Shown: positions 7,497 through 15,405 of the stretch, piece by piece | Layout of the letters: each line of letters starts with the position of its first letter | How positions within the stretch are numbered: the first letter of the stretch is position 1 | Source of the DNA: Phycisphaerae bacterium | GTDB taxonomy: Bacteria > Planctomycetota > Phycisphaerae > Sedimentisphaerales > Anaerobacaceae | Reading direction: 5' to 3' | DNA: 46,172 nt | Assembly (NCBI GenBank): GCA_012744475.1 | Contig: JAAYBV010000028.1 | Coordinates: 1 to 46,172, forward strand | Notes under the pieces: generated by a model | What the model saw: the letters and a program-made list of their open reading frames with translations, nothing else | Databases searched by the model: none | What the model was told of the DNA's origin: nothing | Translations under genes and position numbers: made by a program

Positions 7497-7716
7497 TCCG
7501 TGCATGAGCGCGGGTGAATGATCCTGGTGCATCCCAGTTTGTCTGGGATGGTTACGGGGTCGTGGCAGAGCACGTATCTCCGGGTGCATCGGCCGCTTTT
7601 CAGAGCAAGAGCGGTTGGTCGCCGGGAGGAGCTTCTCGAAGCCACGGTCCACCGGAATGACCAAAGGGCCCCTGACGGTAGGAGCCCGACGTGTTGATCG
7701 GGAAAGGAAATAGTGT
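7497..7716 (+). promoter_or_regulatory. Structured 5' leader of the ilv operon, possible attenuator
   Basis: The leader contains a perfect 8-bp hairpin CATCCCAG-TTTGT-CTGGGATG (7530-7550) and a second stem CCGCTTTT/AAGAGCGG around 7593-7614. A short open frame begins at the ATG at 7518, whose next three codons are Ile-Leu-Val (7521-7529), the three end products of the pathway, just before the first hairpin. This start has no clear ribosome-binding site, and a five-codon frame (ATG at 7504) overlaps it with TGA/ATG. No U-run follows either hairpin, so intrinsic attenuation is not established. Confidence 0.35.
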
Positions 7717-9447
7717 ATGTCGTCTGAGCACCCTGCCTCGGCCGAACCGGCCGCACCTCCAGTCTGCAAAACCGGTGCCCAAGTTGTTGTCGATGCATTA
7801 CTTGCGCATGGTGTCGACACCGTTTTCGGCTACATCGGCGCCTCCGTGCTGCCTTTGTTCGATCGTTTGCACGCAGCGCCGATTCGTTTCGTCGTACCCT
7901 GTCACGAGCAGGGCGGCTGCCACATGGCCGACGCCTACGCCCGTGCCAGCGGCAGGACGGGCGTTGTTATCGCCACCAGCGGACCCGGCGCGTGCAATCT
8001 CGTTACGGGTCTGGCCACCGCGATGATGGATTCGGTCCCGCTGGTTGCCATCACCGGGCAGGTCCGAACCGACCTGATCGGCGGCGACGCCTTCCAGGAA
8101 GCCCCCATGGTCGGGATCACCCGTCCCGTCACGAAACACAACTACATCGTCAAGGACATCAAGGACCTGGCTCGCACGATCCACGAGGCTTTCTACATCG
8201 CCTCGACCGGTCGGCCCGGCCCGGTCCTGGTCGACCTTCCTGTGGACGTCGAATTCGCCGCATGGCAGTCTGACGCTACGGCTCAAATCCATCTGCCCGG
8301 CTACAAAGTCCGCACCGTCGGCGATGCGACACAGATCACCCGTGCCGCCGAAGCCATCGATCGGGCTCAGCGCCCCGTCCTCCTGGCCGGTGGCGGAGTC
8401 ATCAGCGGCAACGCCACAGGCGAGCTGAGAGAGCTGGCCCGCAGGGCCAACCTGCCCGTCGCCATGACGCTGATGGGACTGGGCAGCTACGAGCAGACCT
8501 TGCCCGAGTCGCTGGACATGCTCGGCATGCACGGAACCGCGTACGCCAACTACGCGGTTCAGGAGTGCGACCTTCTGATCGCCGTCGGCGTGCGGTTCGA
8601 CGACCGCGTCACCGGCGACGTCAGGAGCTTCGCTCCCAAGGCCCGGGTGATTCACATCGATATCGATCCGGCGAGCATCGCGAAGAACGTTCGGGTGGAC
8701 ATCCCCATCGTGGGCGACGCCAAGACCGTCCTTTCGGGGCTGGCTCGGCACGTCAGGTTCGGTGAGAGGGCCGCATGGTTCGCGCAAATTACTGCATGGA
8801 AGGACGCGTGGACCCCGGACTTCGATCGCGTGGCGTCAGCAATCAAGCCGCAGTACGTTATCGAGGAATTGTGCCGGCGCACGGACGGCGAGGCCGTCAT
8901 CACCACCGGCGTCGGACAGCACCAGATGTGGGCCGCTCAGTTCTACCGGTTCCGGCGAGGCCGGCAACTGATCACCTCGGGCGGCCTGGGGACGATGGGC
9001 TTCGGCCTTCCGGCCGCCATCGGCGCGCAACTGGCCCGGCCCGAGGCCACGGTCATCGACATCGACGGCGACCACAGCTTCAACATGACGCTGTCCGAGC
9101 TGTCGACGGCCGTCCAGGCCCAGCTCCCGATCAAGATATGCATCCTCAACAATGGATACATGGGGATGGTTCGCCAATGGCAGGAGCTGTTCTACGATCG
9201 GCGTTACGTTCACAGCCGCGTGAGCAACCCGGATTACGCCGCGTACGCTCGGGCGGTCGGCGCGACAGGGATCACGGTGGACGCCAAGGCCGATGTCGGC
9301 GCCGCGATAGATCGAATGCTGGTCGAGAAAAAACCCTGCATTGTTGATTTTCACGTCGAGGCCCATGAGAATGTCTGGCCAATGGTCCCGGCCGGCAAGG
9401 GCCTCCACGAGATGCAAGGGCTGCCGTTGCCTGTCGCCGCCGTGTAG
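7717..9447 (+). CDS. ilvB: Acetolactate synthase large subunit, first copy
   Basis: This thiamine-diphosphate enzyme condenses two pyruvates to acetolactate, or pyruvate and 2-oxobutyrate, in Val/Leu/Ile synthesis. The 576-aa product has the full three-domain layout: an N-terminal PYR domain with Glu64 in HEQGGCHMADAY (cofactor-activating Glu), a central FAD-type domain with GRPGPVLVDLPVDV and RFDDRVTG, and the C-terminal PP domain with the metal site GDHSFNMT and LNNGYMGMVRQWQ. Most homologues read EQGAAH where this one reads EQGGCH. An AAAGGA box stands before the ATG. A second copy of equal length follows after 125 bp, and the small subunit ilvN follows that. Confidence 0.93.
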   Translation: MSSEHPASAEPAAPPVCKTGAQVVVDALLAHGVDTVFGYIGASVLPLFDRLHAAPIRFVVPCHEQGGCHMADAYARASGRTGVVIATSGPGACNLVTGLATAMMDSVPLVAITGQVRTDLIGGDAFQEAPMVGITRPVTKHNYIVKDIKDLARTIHEAFYIASTGRPGPVLVDLPVDVEFAAWQSDATAQIHLPGYKVRTVGDATQITRAAEAIDRAQRPVLLAGGGVISGNATGELRELARRANLPVAMTLMGLGSYEQTLPESLDMLGMHGTAYANYAVQECDLLIAVGVRFDDRVTGDVRSFAPKARVIHIDIDPASIAKNVRVDIPIVGDAKTVLSGLARHVRFGERAAWFAQITAWKDAWTPDFDRVASAIKPQYVIEELCRRTDGEAVITTGVGQHQMWAAQFYRFRRGRQLITSGGLGTMGFGLPAAIGAQLARPEATVIDIDGDHSFNMTLSELSTAVQAQLPIKICILNNGYMGMVRQWQELFYDRRYVHSRVSNPDYAAYARAVGATGITVDAKADVGAAIDRMLVEKKPCIVDFHVEAHENVWPMVPAGKGLHEMQGLPLPVAAV

Positions 9448-9572
9448 GCTCCGGGTGTTCGCCCCGAGCACAGGTCCTGTCGGATGAACTGCCGAAGGGC
9501 TTGACGTGCCACAGTAGAAAGTCACGACGCGGATCACCCCCGGTGTCGTGCTGATGGGAAAGGAGATCAAAA

Positions 9573-11303
9573 ATGCCATCGAATTCGCCTGATTCGGCCC
9601 CCGTTGCCGAGAACTTGCCGGAACGCACCGGCGCCCAGATTGTCGTCGATACGCTCGTCGATCTCGGGGTCGAAGCCATGTTCGGCTACACCGGCGGAGT
9701 GGTTCTGCCGCTGTTTGACCGGCTCTACGACGCCCCGATCCGATTCTTCGTCCCGCGGCATGAGCAGGGCGGCTGCCACATGGCCGACGCCTATGCCCGT
9801 GCCAGCGGCAAGGTCGGCGTGGTTCTGGCCACCAGCGGGCCCGGCGCCTGCAACCTGGTCACCGGTCTGGCAACCGCGATGATGGATTCAATCCCCATGG
9901 TGGCCTTCACCGGGCAGGTCCGCACCGAGTTGATCGGCAACGACGCCTTTCAGGAGGCCGACACCACGGGGATCACCCGGCCGATCACGAAGTACAACTC
10001 CATCGTGAAGGACGTCCGGGACTTGGAGCGTACGATTCGAGAGGCGTTTCACATTGCCTCGACCGGGCGGCCCGGGCCGGTCCTGATCGACCTGCCCGTC
10101 GATGTCGAGGTCAACAGGCATCGCGGCAATGGAAGAGCCGAGATCGACCTTCCGGGATACAAGATCCGCACCAAGGGCCATGCCCGGCAGATCTCGACGG
10201 CGGCCGAGGCGATCAACATGTCGGAACGTCCCGTGCTGTACGTTGGAGGCGGAGTCATTATCGCCAACGCCGTCGAGGAGCTGCGTGCCCTCGCCGAGAA
10301 GGCGCATCTGCCCGTGACGATGACGCTGCTCGGATTGGGAAGCATCGACCAGAGGCATCCCGAGTCGCTGGACATGCTCGGCATGCACGGTTCAGCGTAC
10401 GCCAATTACGCGGTCCAGGAATCGGACCTGCTGATTGCGGTCGGCGCCCGTTTCGACGATCGCGTCACCGGCAAACTCAGCACATTCGCGCCGAATGCGA
10501 AGATCATCCACATCGACATCGACCCGACCAGCATCTCCAAGAACGTCCACGTCGACATCCCGGTGGTCGGCGACGCCAAGCATATCCTGACGGAACTGAC
10601 CAAGGAGGTCAAGCATCGGCCGCGCGAGGCGTGGTTCGCCCGGATCGCCGAGTGGAAGAAGAAGTTCCCCTTCAAATATGACGGCAACTCGGGTCGGATC
10701 AAGCCGCAGTACGTGATCCAGGAGCTGTGCCGCCAGACGAAAAACGATGCCATTGTTGCGACGGGCGTCGGTCAGCACCAGATGTGGGCGGCGCAGTTCT
10801 ACCGGTTCATCAAGCCTCGCCAATTCATCACCTCCGGCGGGCTGGGCACGATGGGCTTTGGTCTGCCGGCGGCCATCGGCGCGCAGATCGCCAGGCCGGA
10901 CGCCACCGTCATCGACATCGACGGCGACCACAGCTTCAACATGACCATGACCGAGCTGGCGACCGCGGTCCAATACGAGCTGCCGATCAAGGTCTGCCTC
11001 ATGAACAACGGGTACATGGGCATGGTGCGCCAATGGCAGGAGCTGTTCTACGGCCGGCGCTACGCCTGTAGTTATCTGAAGAACCCCGACTATGCCGCCG
11101 TCGCCCAGGCTATGGGCGCGGTGGGAATCACCGTAGACAAGAAAGAGGACGTCCCCAAGGTCATCGAGCGGATGCTCGCGGAGAAGAAGCCTTGCGTGGT
11201 GAACTTTCACGTCGAGGCCGAGGAGAACGTCTGGCCGATGGTTCCGGCGGGCAAGAGCCTCAGCGAAATGGATGGCCTGGATATTCTCGAACGACTCATC
11301 TAA
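9573..11303 (+). CDS. ilvB: Acetolactate synthase large subunit, second copy
   Basis: The product is also 576 aa and aligns with the upstream copy from end to end without obvious gaps. It keeps Glu64 in HEQGGCHMADAY, RFDDRVTG, and the metal site GDHSFNMT with MNNGYMGMVRQWQ. Both ends differ most (N-terminal 15 residues and the C-terminal tail). AAAGGAG precedes the ATG. The ilvN start follows after 27 bp, so this copy is the one most tightly coupled to the regulatory subunit. All catalytic signatures are intact in both copies, so neither looks like a pseudogene; whether they form mixed enzymes or have different substrate preference cannot be told here. A short hairpin (GCTC-GGG/CCC-GAGC, 9448-9469) separates the two. 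Confidence 0.93.
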   Translation: MPSNSPDSAPVAENLPERTGAQIVVDTLVDLGVEAMFGYTGGVVLPLFDRLYDAPIRFFVPRHEQGGCHMADAYARASGKVGVVLATSGPGACNLVTGLATAMMDSIPMVAFTGQVRTELIGNDAFQEADTTGITRPITKYNSIVKDVRDLERTIREAFHIASTGRPGPVLIDLPVDVEVNRHRGNGRAEIDLPGYKIRTKGHARQISTAAEAINMSERPVLYVGGGVIIANAVEELRALAEKAHLPVTMTLLGLGSIDQRHPESLDMLGMHGSAYANYAVQESDLLIAVGARFDDRVTGKLSTFAPNAKIIHIDIDPTSISKNVHVDIPVVGDAKHILTELTKEVKHRPREAWFARIAEWKKKFPFKYDGNSGRIKPQYVIQELCRQTKNDAIVATGVGQHQMWAAQFYRFIKPRQFITSGGLGTMGFGLPAAIGAQIARPDATVIDIDGDHSFNMTMTELATAVQYELPIKVCLMNNGYMGMVRQWQELFYGRRYACSYLKNPDYAAVAQAMGAVGITVDKKEDVPKVIERMLAEKKPCVVNFHVEAEENVWPMVPAGKSLSEMDGLDILERLI

Positions 11304-11330
11304 CCGACTGCATAGAAAGCGGGGTCTTTC

Positions 11331-11819
11331 ATGAAACACATAATCAGTGCTCTCGTCGAAAATAAGCCGGGCGTCCTGGCCCATGTCGCAGGGATGTTCG
11401 CGGCACGCGCGTTCAACATCGATTCGCTGGTCGTCGGACGCACCGAGGACCCCGACCTCAGTCGCATGACGATCGTCGTCATCGGCGACGACAAGGTCCT
11501 CGAGCAGGTGCGAAAGCAACTGGCCAAGATCGTTCCGGTCGTCAAAGTCCAGGACTTCACCGATCAGCCGGTGGTCGCGCGCGACCTCATGCTGATCACG
11601 GTTTCGGCGCCGCCGGAGAAGCGGCCGGAGATCTTCCCGCTGATCGAGATGTTCCGAGGTCGGGTCGTCGACATCGGCCTCAAGTCCATCATGGTCGAGG
11701 TCAGCGGACCCGAGACCAAGATCGACGCGTTCATCAACGTCTGCAAGCCCTACGGCATCAAGAGTGTCGCGCGGACCGGGACTATCGCCATGCCGCGACA
11801 GGGCAAGGGCGACATGTAA
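11331..11819 (+). CDS. ilvN: Acetolactate synthase small (regulatory) subunit
   Basis: The 162-aa product begins with an ACT domain: ISALVENKPGVLAHVAGMFA, then FNIDSLVVGRTEDPDLSRMT (residues about 4-77). A typical IlvN C-terminal domain follows, with MLITVSAPPEKRPEI and FRGRVVDIG. The family binds valine at the ACT dimer interface and stimulates the large subunit while giving it end-product inhibition. The length matches the usual 160-170 aa. It follows the second ilvB by 27 bp and is clearly in the same operon. Confidence 0.95.
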   Translation: MKHIISALVENKPGVLAHVAGMFAARAFNIDSLVVGRTEDPDLSRMTIVVIGDDKVLEQVRKQLAKIVPVVKVQDFTDQPVVARDLMLITVSAPPEKRPEIFPLIEMFRGRVVDIGLKSIMVEVSGPETKIDAFINVCKPYGIKSVARTGTIAMPRQGKGDM

Positions 11820-11871
11820 GACATCGCGCGACGGCGGCCGCCCACGTAAGGTTGGAGTACCTGGAGATCGT

Positions 11872-12501
11872 ATGAAGACGTCGAATGTGTTCCACAGCAT
11901 GGTGATTCTGGCGGTCGTGGCGCTGGTGACCTCCTGCGCCGACCTGAAGAAGGACAAAGACTCGATGGCGCCGAAGGCCGAACGCGTGGCCCTGTTTGAC
12001 GGTAAGACACTGAACGGCTGGACCGTCCTCAAGTGCGAGGCGACCGTCGACGATGGGGACATCCTCCTCGTCGCCGGCAACGGCCTCGTGCAGACGCAGG
12101 ACCAGTACGGCGACTTCGTTCTCGAATTCGAGTGGAAGGCCTTGCGCCAGGACCGGTGGGACAGCGGCGTCTATTTCCGTTACGATTCCGTGCCGGAAGG
12201 CCAACCGTGGCCCGAGCGTCATCAGGTCAACCTGCTCAAAGGCCAGGAAGGCAACGTCACGTCGCTGGAAGGGGCCCGAAGCGAAGGGCTGACCAAAGCC
12301 GGGCAGTGGAATGCTTTCAAACTCACCGTGCAGGGCACGAAGGCCTCGCTGGTCATCAACGGCGTGCCCGCCTGGCAGGCCGATGGCCTGACCGGACCGC
12401 AGACGGGTTACATCGCGCTTCAGGCCGAGGTGCCGGGCGGCGGGCAGTACCGCTTTCGCAACATCCACCTGACCCGGCTGGATGTTGGTACAGAGATGTG
12501 A
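11872..12501 (+). CDS. DUF1080 (3-keto-disaccharide hydrolase-like) lipoprotein
   Basis: The 209-aa product carries a lipoprotein signal (hydrophobic VILAVVALV, lipobox VTSC with Cys at about residue 22). The rest is one DUF1080 domain, a concanavalin-like jelly roll: it opens with LFDGKTLNGWTV, goes on with DFVLEFEWKALRQDRWDSGV and YFRYDS, and closes with GYIALQAEVPGGGQYRFRNI. Some members of the family hydrolyse 3-keto-glycosides; the family is greatly expanded in planctomycetes. GGAG lies 7 bp before the ATG at 11872, which fixes the start against longer in-frame readings. It is probably anchored in a membrane facing the periplasm. It follows ilvN by 52 bp and is followed by a DUF362 gene after 7 bp. 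Confidence 0.88.
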   Translation: MKTSNVFHSMVILAVVALVTSCADLKKDKDSMAPKAERVALFDGKTLNGWTVLKCEATVDDGDILLVAGNGLVQTQDQYGDFVLEFEWKALRQDRWDSGVYFRYDSVPEGQPWPERHQVNLLKGQEGNVTSLEGARSEGLTKAGQWNAFKLTVQGTKASLVINGVPAWQADGLTGPQTGYIALQAEVPGGGQYRFRNIHLTRLDVGTEM

Positions 12502-12508
12502 GGTGCCG

Positions 12509-13765
12509 ATGAACGCCAGAGTCGCCGTCGTCCGCACCAGCCCGAGAACGGTTCTGGAGGACTACCACCGGCTGATGAACCTGGCCGGCTACCAGGACGT
12601 GATCGCCCGGGACGCCGACACCGCGCTGAAGATCAACATCTCGTGGCACTTCTTCTTCCCGGGCAGCTCGACCACGCCCTGGCAGCTCGAAGGCGTGATC
12701 CGGGCGATGAAACGGGATGGCTACGACCCCAACCTCATTCACGGCTGTCACAACCGGACCGTCGTGATCGACGCCCACCTCGGCGAGCGGGAGAACAAGC
12801 AGATCAACGTCATCGACGCCCACGGCCTGCGGAACGTGCATCTGTACGAAGGCCAGGAGTGGATCCACATCCGCGACGCGGTGGGTGACCTGGCCGACAA
12901 GTTCCTCTGCCTCAACGAGGTCTACCCCAAGGGGTTCCGCATCCCCAAGCGTTTGATCGGTGAGAACATCATCCATCTGCCGACGGTGAAGACGCACGTC
13001 TTCACGACGACCACGGGCGCGATGAAGAACGCCTTCGGCGGGCTGCTGAACGAGAAGCGGCATTGGACGCACCCGGTGATCCACGAGACGCTCGTTGATC
13101 TGCTCATGGTCCAGAAGAAGATCCATCGCGGCGTCTTCGCGGTGATGGACGGCGCCTTCGCCGGCGACGGGCCCGGCCCGCGCTGCATGGTCCCGCACGT
13201 CAAGAACGTGCTGCTGGCCAGCGCTGACCAGGTCGCGATCGATGCGACCGCCGCGAAGATGATGGGCATGGACCCGCTGCGCGACCTCAAGTACGTCAGG
13301 CTGGCCCACGACATGGGGCTTGGCTGCGGCGACCCCGGCCAGATCGAGATCGTCGGAGACGTCGACGCCGCAGGGGAGAACTGGCATTTCGAAGGCCCCT
13401 TCAAGAAGATGACCTTCGCCGCGAAGATGCAGCACCTGATCTATTGGGGCCCTCTCAAGAAGCCCGTCGAGTGGTCGCTCAAGACGGTGCTGGCGCCCTG
13501 GTCGTACCTGGCCAGCGTGCTCTACCACGACAGCTTCTGGTACTCGTTCAAAGCCAAACGGGTGATGAACCGTATTGCCGACAGCGACTGGGCGCGCCTC
13601 TTTCAGAATTGGGAGAAGCTCACCCCCGACGACAAAGGCTACCCCGAAGTCGGCGATGAGCCGCTCGACATCCAACGTTGCGGCATCGCCGCCGCCGCCA
13701 AATCCATGCGCATCCTCGGCACTTGCCTCAAAGAAGCGCCCGAGTTCCACCGCCACGCCCGCTGA
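12509..13765 (+). CDS. DUF362 domain protein, unknown function
   Basis: The 418-aa product fits DUF362: an N-terminal LKINISWHFFFPGSSTTPWQ stretch, then IIHLPTVKTHVFTTTTGAMK and NAFGG, VMDGAFAGDGPGPR and a late LLASADQVAIDATAAKMMG. Many DUF362 proteins carry 2[4Fe-4S] ferredoxin modules; no CxxCxxC cluster is seen here, so this is the cluster-free form. No signal peptide is evident. The ATG at 12509 was chosen because it has a GAGG upstream and begins with the conserved NARVAVVRT strand; an in-frame ATG lies 27 bp before it. The gene is nearly contiguous with the DUF1080 gene. The biochemical role of the family is not established. Confidence 0.85.
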   Translation: MNARVAVVRTSPRTVLEDYHRLMNLAGYQDVIARDADTALKINISWHFFFPGSSTTPWQLEGVIRAMKRDGYDPNLIHGCHNRTVVIDAHLGERENKQINVIDAHGLRNVHLYEGQEWIHIRDAVGDLADKFLCLNEVYPKGFRIPKRLIGENIIHLPTVKTHVFTTTTGAMKNAFGGLLNEKRHWTHPVIHETLVDLLMVQKKIHRGVFAVMDGAFAGDGPGPRCMVPHVKNVLLASADQVAIDATAAKMMGMDPLRDLKYVRLAHDMGLGCGDPGQIEIVGDVDAAGENWHFEGPFKKMTFAAKMQHLIYWGPLKKPVEWSLKTVLAPWSYLASVLYHDSFWYSFKAKRVMNRIADSDWARLFQNWEKLTPDDKGYPEVGDEPLDIQRCGIAAAAKSMRILGTCLKEAPEFHRHAR

Positions 13766-13848
13766 GCGTGTGGCATGATCCGTCATGCTGCAGTATGATG
13801 GATGCGGCTCGGATGAGCGGTGACACAGAAACAATCACCAGGGGGACT

Positions 13849-14829
13849 ATGTCGGGCGGGTCTTCAACGACGGTGCGATGGCGCGGCGCTCTGATCACGA
13901 TGTGCGCGCAGTGGGGGCTGGAGGCTCTGACAGATGAGCCCCTGTCGCGGCATTGCACCTGGCGGATCGGCGGGCCCGCGGATGTGCTGATCGAGCCGAC
14001 GTCCTGGGCGCAGTTGGCGGCGCTTCTGCGGTATGCAGAGGAGAACGGCATTCCTGCTGTGGCGATCGGCAAGGGCTCGAATCTGCTGTTCGACGATTGC
14101 GGCGTGCGAGGTGTGGTGATCGTGATCGGTCGGCACCTGGCGCGGCTCGAAATCGACGGCAGTACCATCCAGGCGGAGGCGGGGATCTCCGCATCGCGGC
14201 TGGCCCGTACCGCTGGTCTGGCGGGTCTGGCCGGACTCGAACACATCGTCGGCATCCCGGGCACGCTCGGAGGGCTTGTCGTGATGAACGGAGGCAGCCT
14301 GCGCAAGGCCATCGGCAACGCGATCGTCCGGGTGCAGACCATCAATCGACGTGGCGAACAGCGCATCCTGCGGGGCGACGAATGCGAATTCGCCTATCGC
14401 CGGAGCCGGTTCCAGCAGGAGGACGCCATCATAACGGAGGTGACTCTGAAACTGGCTGCCGGGGACAAGGCTCAGGTCCTGCCCCAGATGCGCGAGATCC
14501 TGCGCGAGAGACGACGCCGGTTCCCGATGACGCTGCCGAGCTGCGGATCGGTGTTCAAAGGGGATGTCGAGCTGTTGCGGAGGTTCGGGCCGCCCGGCGC
14601 GGTGATTGAGTCACTCGGCTTCAAGGGCACGCGGATCGGCGATGCCGTGGTCAGTTCCCTGCACGCCAATTTCATCGTCAACGTCGGCGCGGCCCACGCC
14701 CGCGATGTGCTCGAACTCGTGCGTCTCATCCGCCGGCGTGCCTTCGATCGCCTCGGCCACACGATGACCTGCGAAGCCAAATACGTGGCCCCCAACGCCC
14801 GCGTCCGCCCCCTCGACGAAGCCCTGTAG
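13849..14829 (+). CDS. murB: UDP-N-acetylenolpyruvoylglucosamine reductase
   Basis: MurB is a cytoplasmic FAD enzyme that reduces enolpyruvyl-UDP-GlcNAc to UDP-MurNAc in peptidoglycan synthesis. The product shows the FAD-binding run HCTWRIGGPADVLIEPTS, then AIGKGSNLLFDD, GIPGTLGGLVVMNGG, AYRRSRF (catalytic Arg), PSCGSVFKG (catalytic Ser) and a final TCEAKY (catalytic Glu). The loop structure looks like type II MurB. Four in-frame ATGs precede the conserved part (13795, 13798, 13813, 13849); I took 13849 because AGGGGG stands just before it and the length (326 aa) is then near the usual 300. The presence of murB supports a peptidoglycan wall, in line with current views of planctomycetes. Confidence 0.93.
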   Translation: MSGGSSTTVRWRGALITMCAQWGLEALTDEPLSRHCTWRIGGPADVLIEPTSWAQLAALLRYAEENGIPAVAIGKGSNLLFDDCGVRGVVIVIGRHLARLEIDGSTIQAEAGISASRLARTAGLAGLAGLEHIVGIPGTLGGLVVMNGGSLRKAIGNAIVRVQTINRRGEQRILRGDECEFAYRRSRFQQEDAIITEVTLKLAAGDKAQVLPQMREILRERRRRFPMTLPSCGSVFKGDVELLRRFGPPGAVIESLGFKGTRIGDAVVSSLHANFIVNVGAAHARDVLELVRLIRRRAFDRLGHTMTCEAKYVAPNARVRPLDEAL

Positions 14830-14849
14830 ACTCAGCGGGTAGACGAGAA

Positions 14850-15395
14850 TCAGGCAGACTGCGGCGTGGTTTGCAGGCGTAGGAGGAGGGCGAGGGTTTC
14901 GGCGAACTGGTCCTTGGCTTTGGCGAGGTACTCGTGGGCCTCGTCGATGTAGCCGTCGGCGGAGGCGGACCAGACGCGATTGAGGTAGCGTTCGCCCGCG
15001 GCGAAGGCGCTCATCACGTTGGCATAGGCCGCCAGCCCGTGGATGTGAGCGATGCTCCGGCGGGCCGAGACGAAATCGGAAAGATCTTCGGGGAACAGCT
15101 CATCAATGCGCCGTCTCACATCGTACGGATCGATGGATTGCTTTTGTTCGTTCAGCCTGGTGATGTTCTCGACGATTCGACGCAGACTCGTCTCGACGGC
15201 CTGCATGTCCACGCTCAGCCTCTCGACGGCGTGGACCTGGCCCCTGTGGCCTATTCGGATCAGGATTACCCCGACGAGCCCGACACCGACCGCGACGGCC
15301 AGCCACGTCCAATACACCCTCGTCTCGCTCACCACCGATGCCAGCGAGCCACCCAGGAAGCCAATCGCCACGAGGATGAAGCCAAGCCTTTTCAC
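14850..15395 (-). CDS. Two-helix membrane protein with coiled coil, unknown function
   Basis: The 181-aa product starts with two hydrophobic helices (LGFILVAIGFLGGSLASVV and WTWLAVAVGVGLVGVILIRI) that form a hairpin. A charged helix follows (AVERLSVDMQAVETSLRRIV), then a soluble helical region of about 100 residues with ELFPEDLSDFVSARRSIAHI and GERYLNRVWSASADGYIDEA. I do not recognise the family. The GTG at 15395 is preferred because an upstream in-frame ATG (15443) would overlap the transporter gene by 38 bp and precede the hydrophobic helix with low-quality residues. It begins 10 bp after the OPT transporter stop, so the two are probably cotranscribed, and it may be an accessory protein of that transporter. 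Confidence 0.75.
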   Translation of the reverse strand: MKRLGFILVAIGFLGGSLASVVSETRVYWTWLAVAVGVGLVGVILIRIGHRGQVHAVERLSVDMQAVETSLRRIVENITRLNEQKQSIDPYDVRRRIDELFPEDLSDFVSARRSIAHIHGLAAYANVMSAFAAGERYLNRVWSASADGYIDEAHEYLAKAKDQFAETLALLLRLQTTPQSA

Positions 15396-15405
15396 TCTGT
15401 TCCCA

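Noticed and set aside
10392-12080. Long minus-strand frame across ilvB/ilvN
   Set aside because: It is the GC-rich antisense shadow of ilvB2 and ilvN, which have full family signatures on the plus strand.
12356-13834. Long minus-strand frame opposite the DUF362 gene
   Set aside because: Composition is that of an antisense shadow (Arg/His/Val/Asp-rich) with no motif; the plus-strand gene is well supported.
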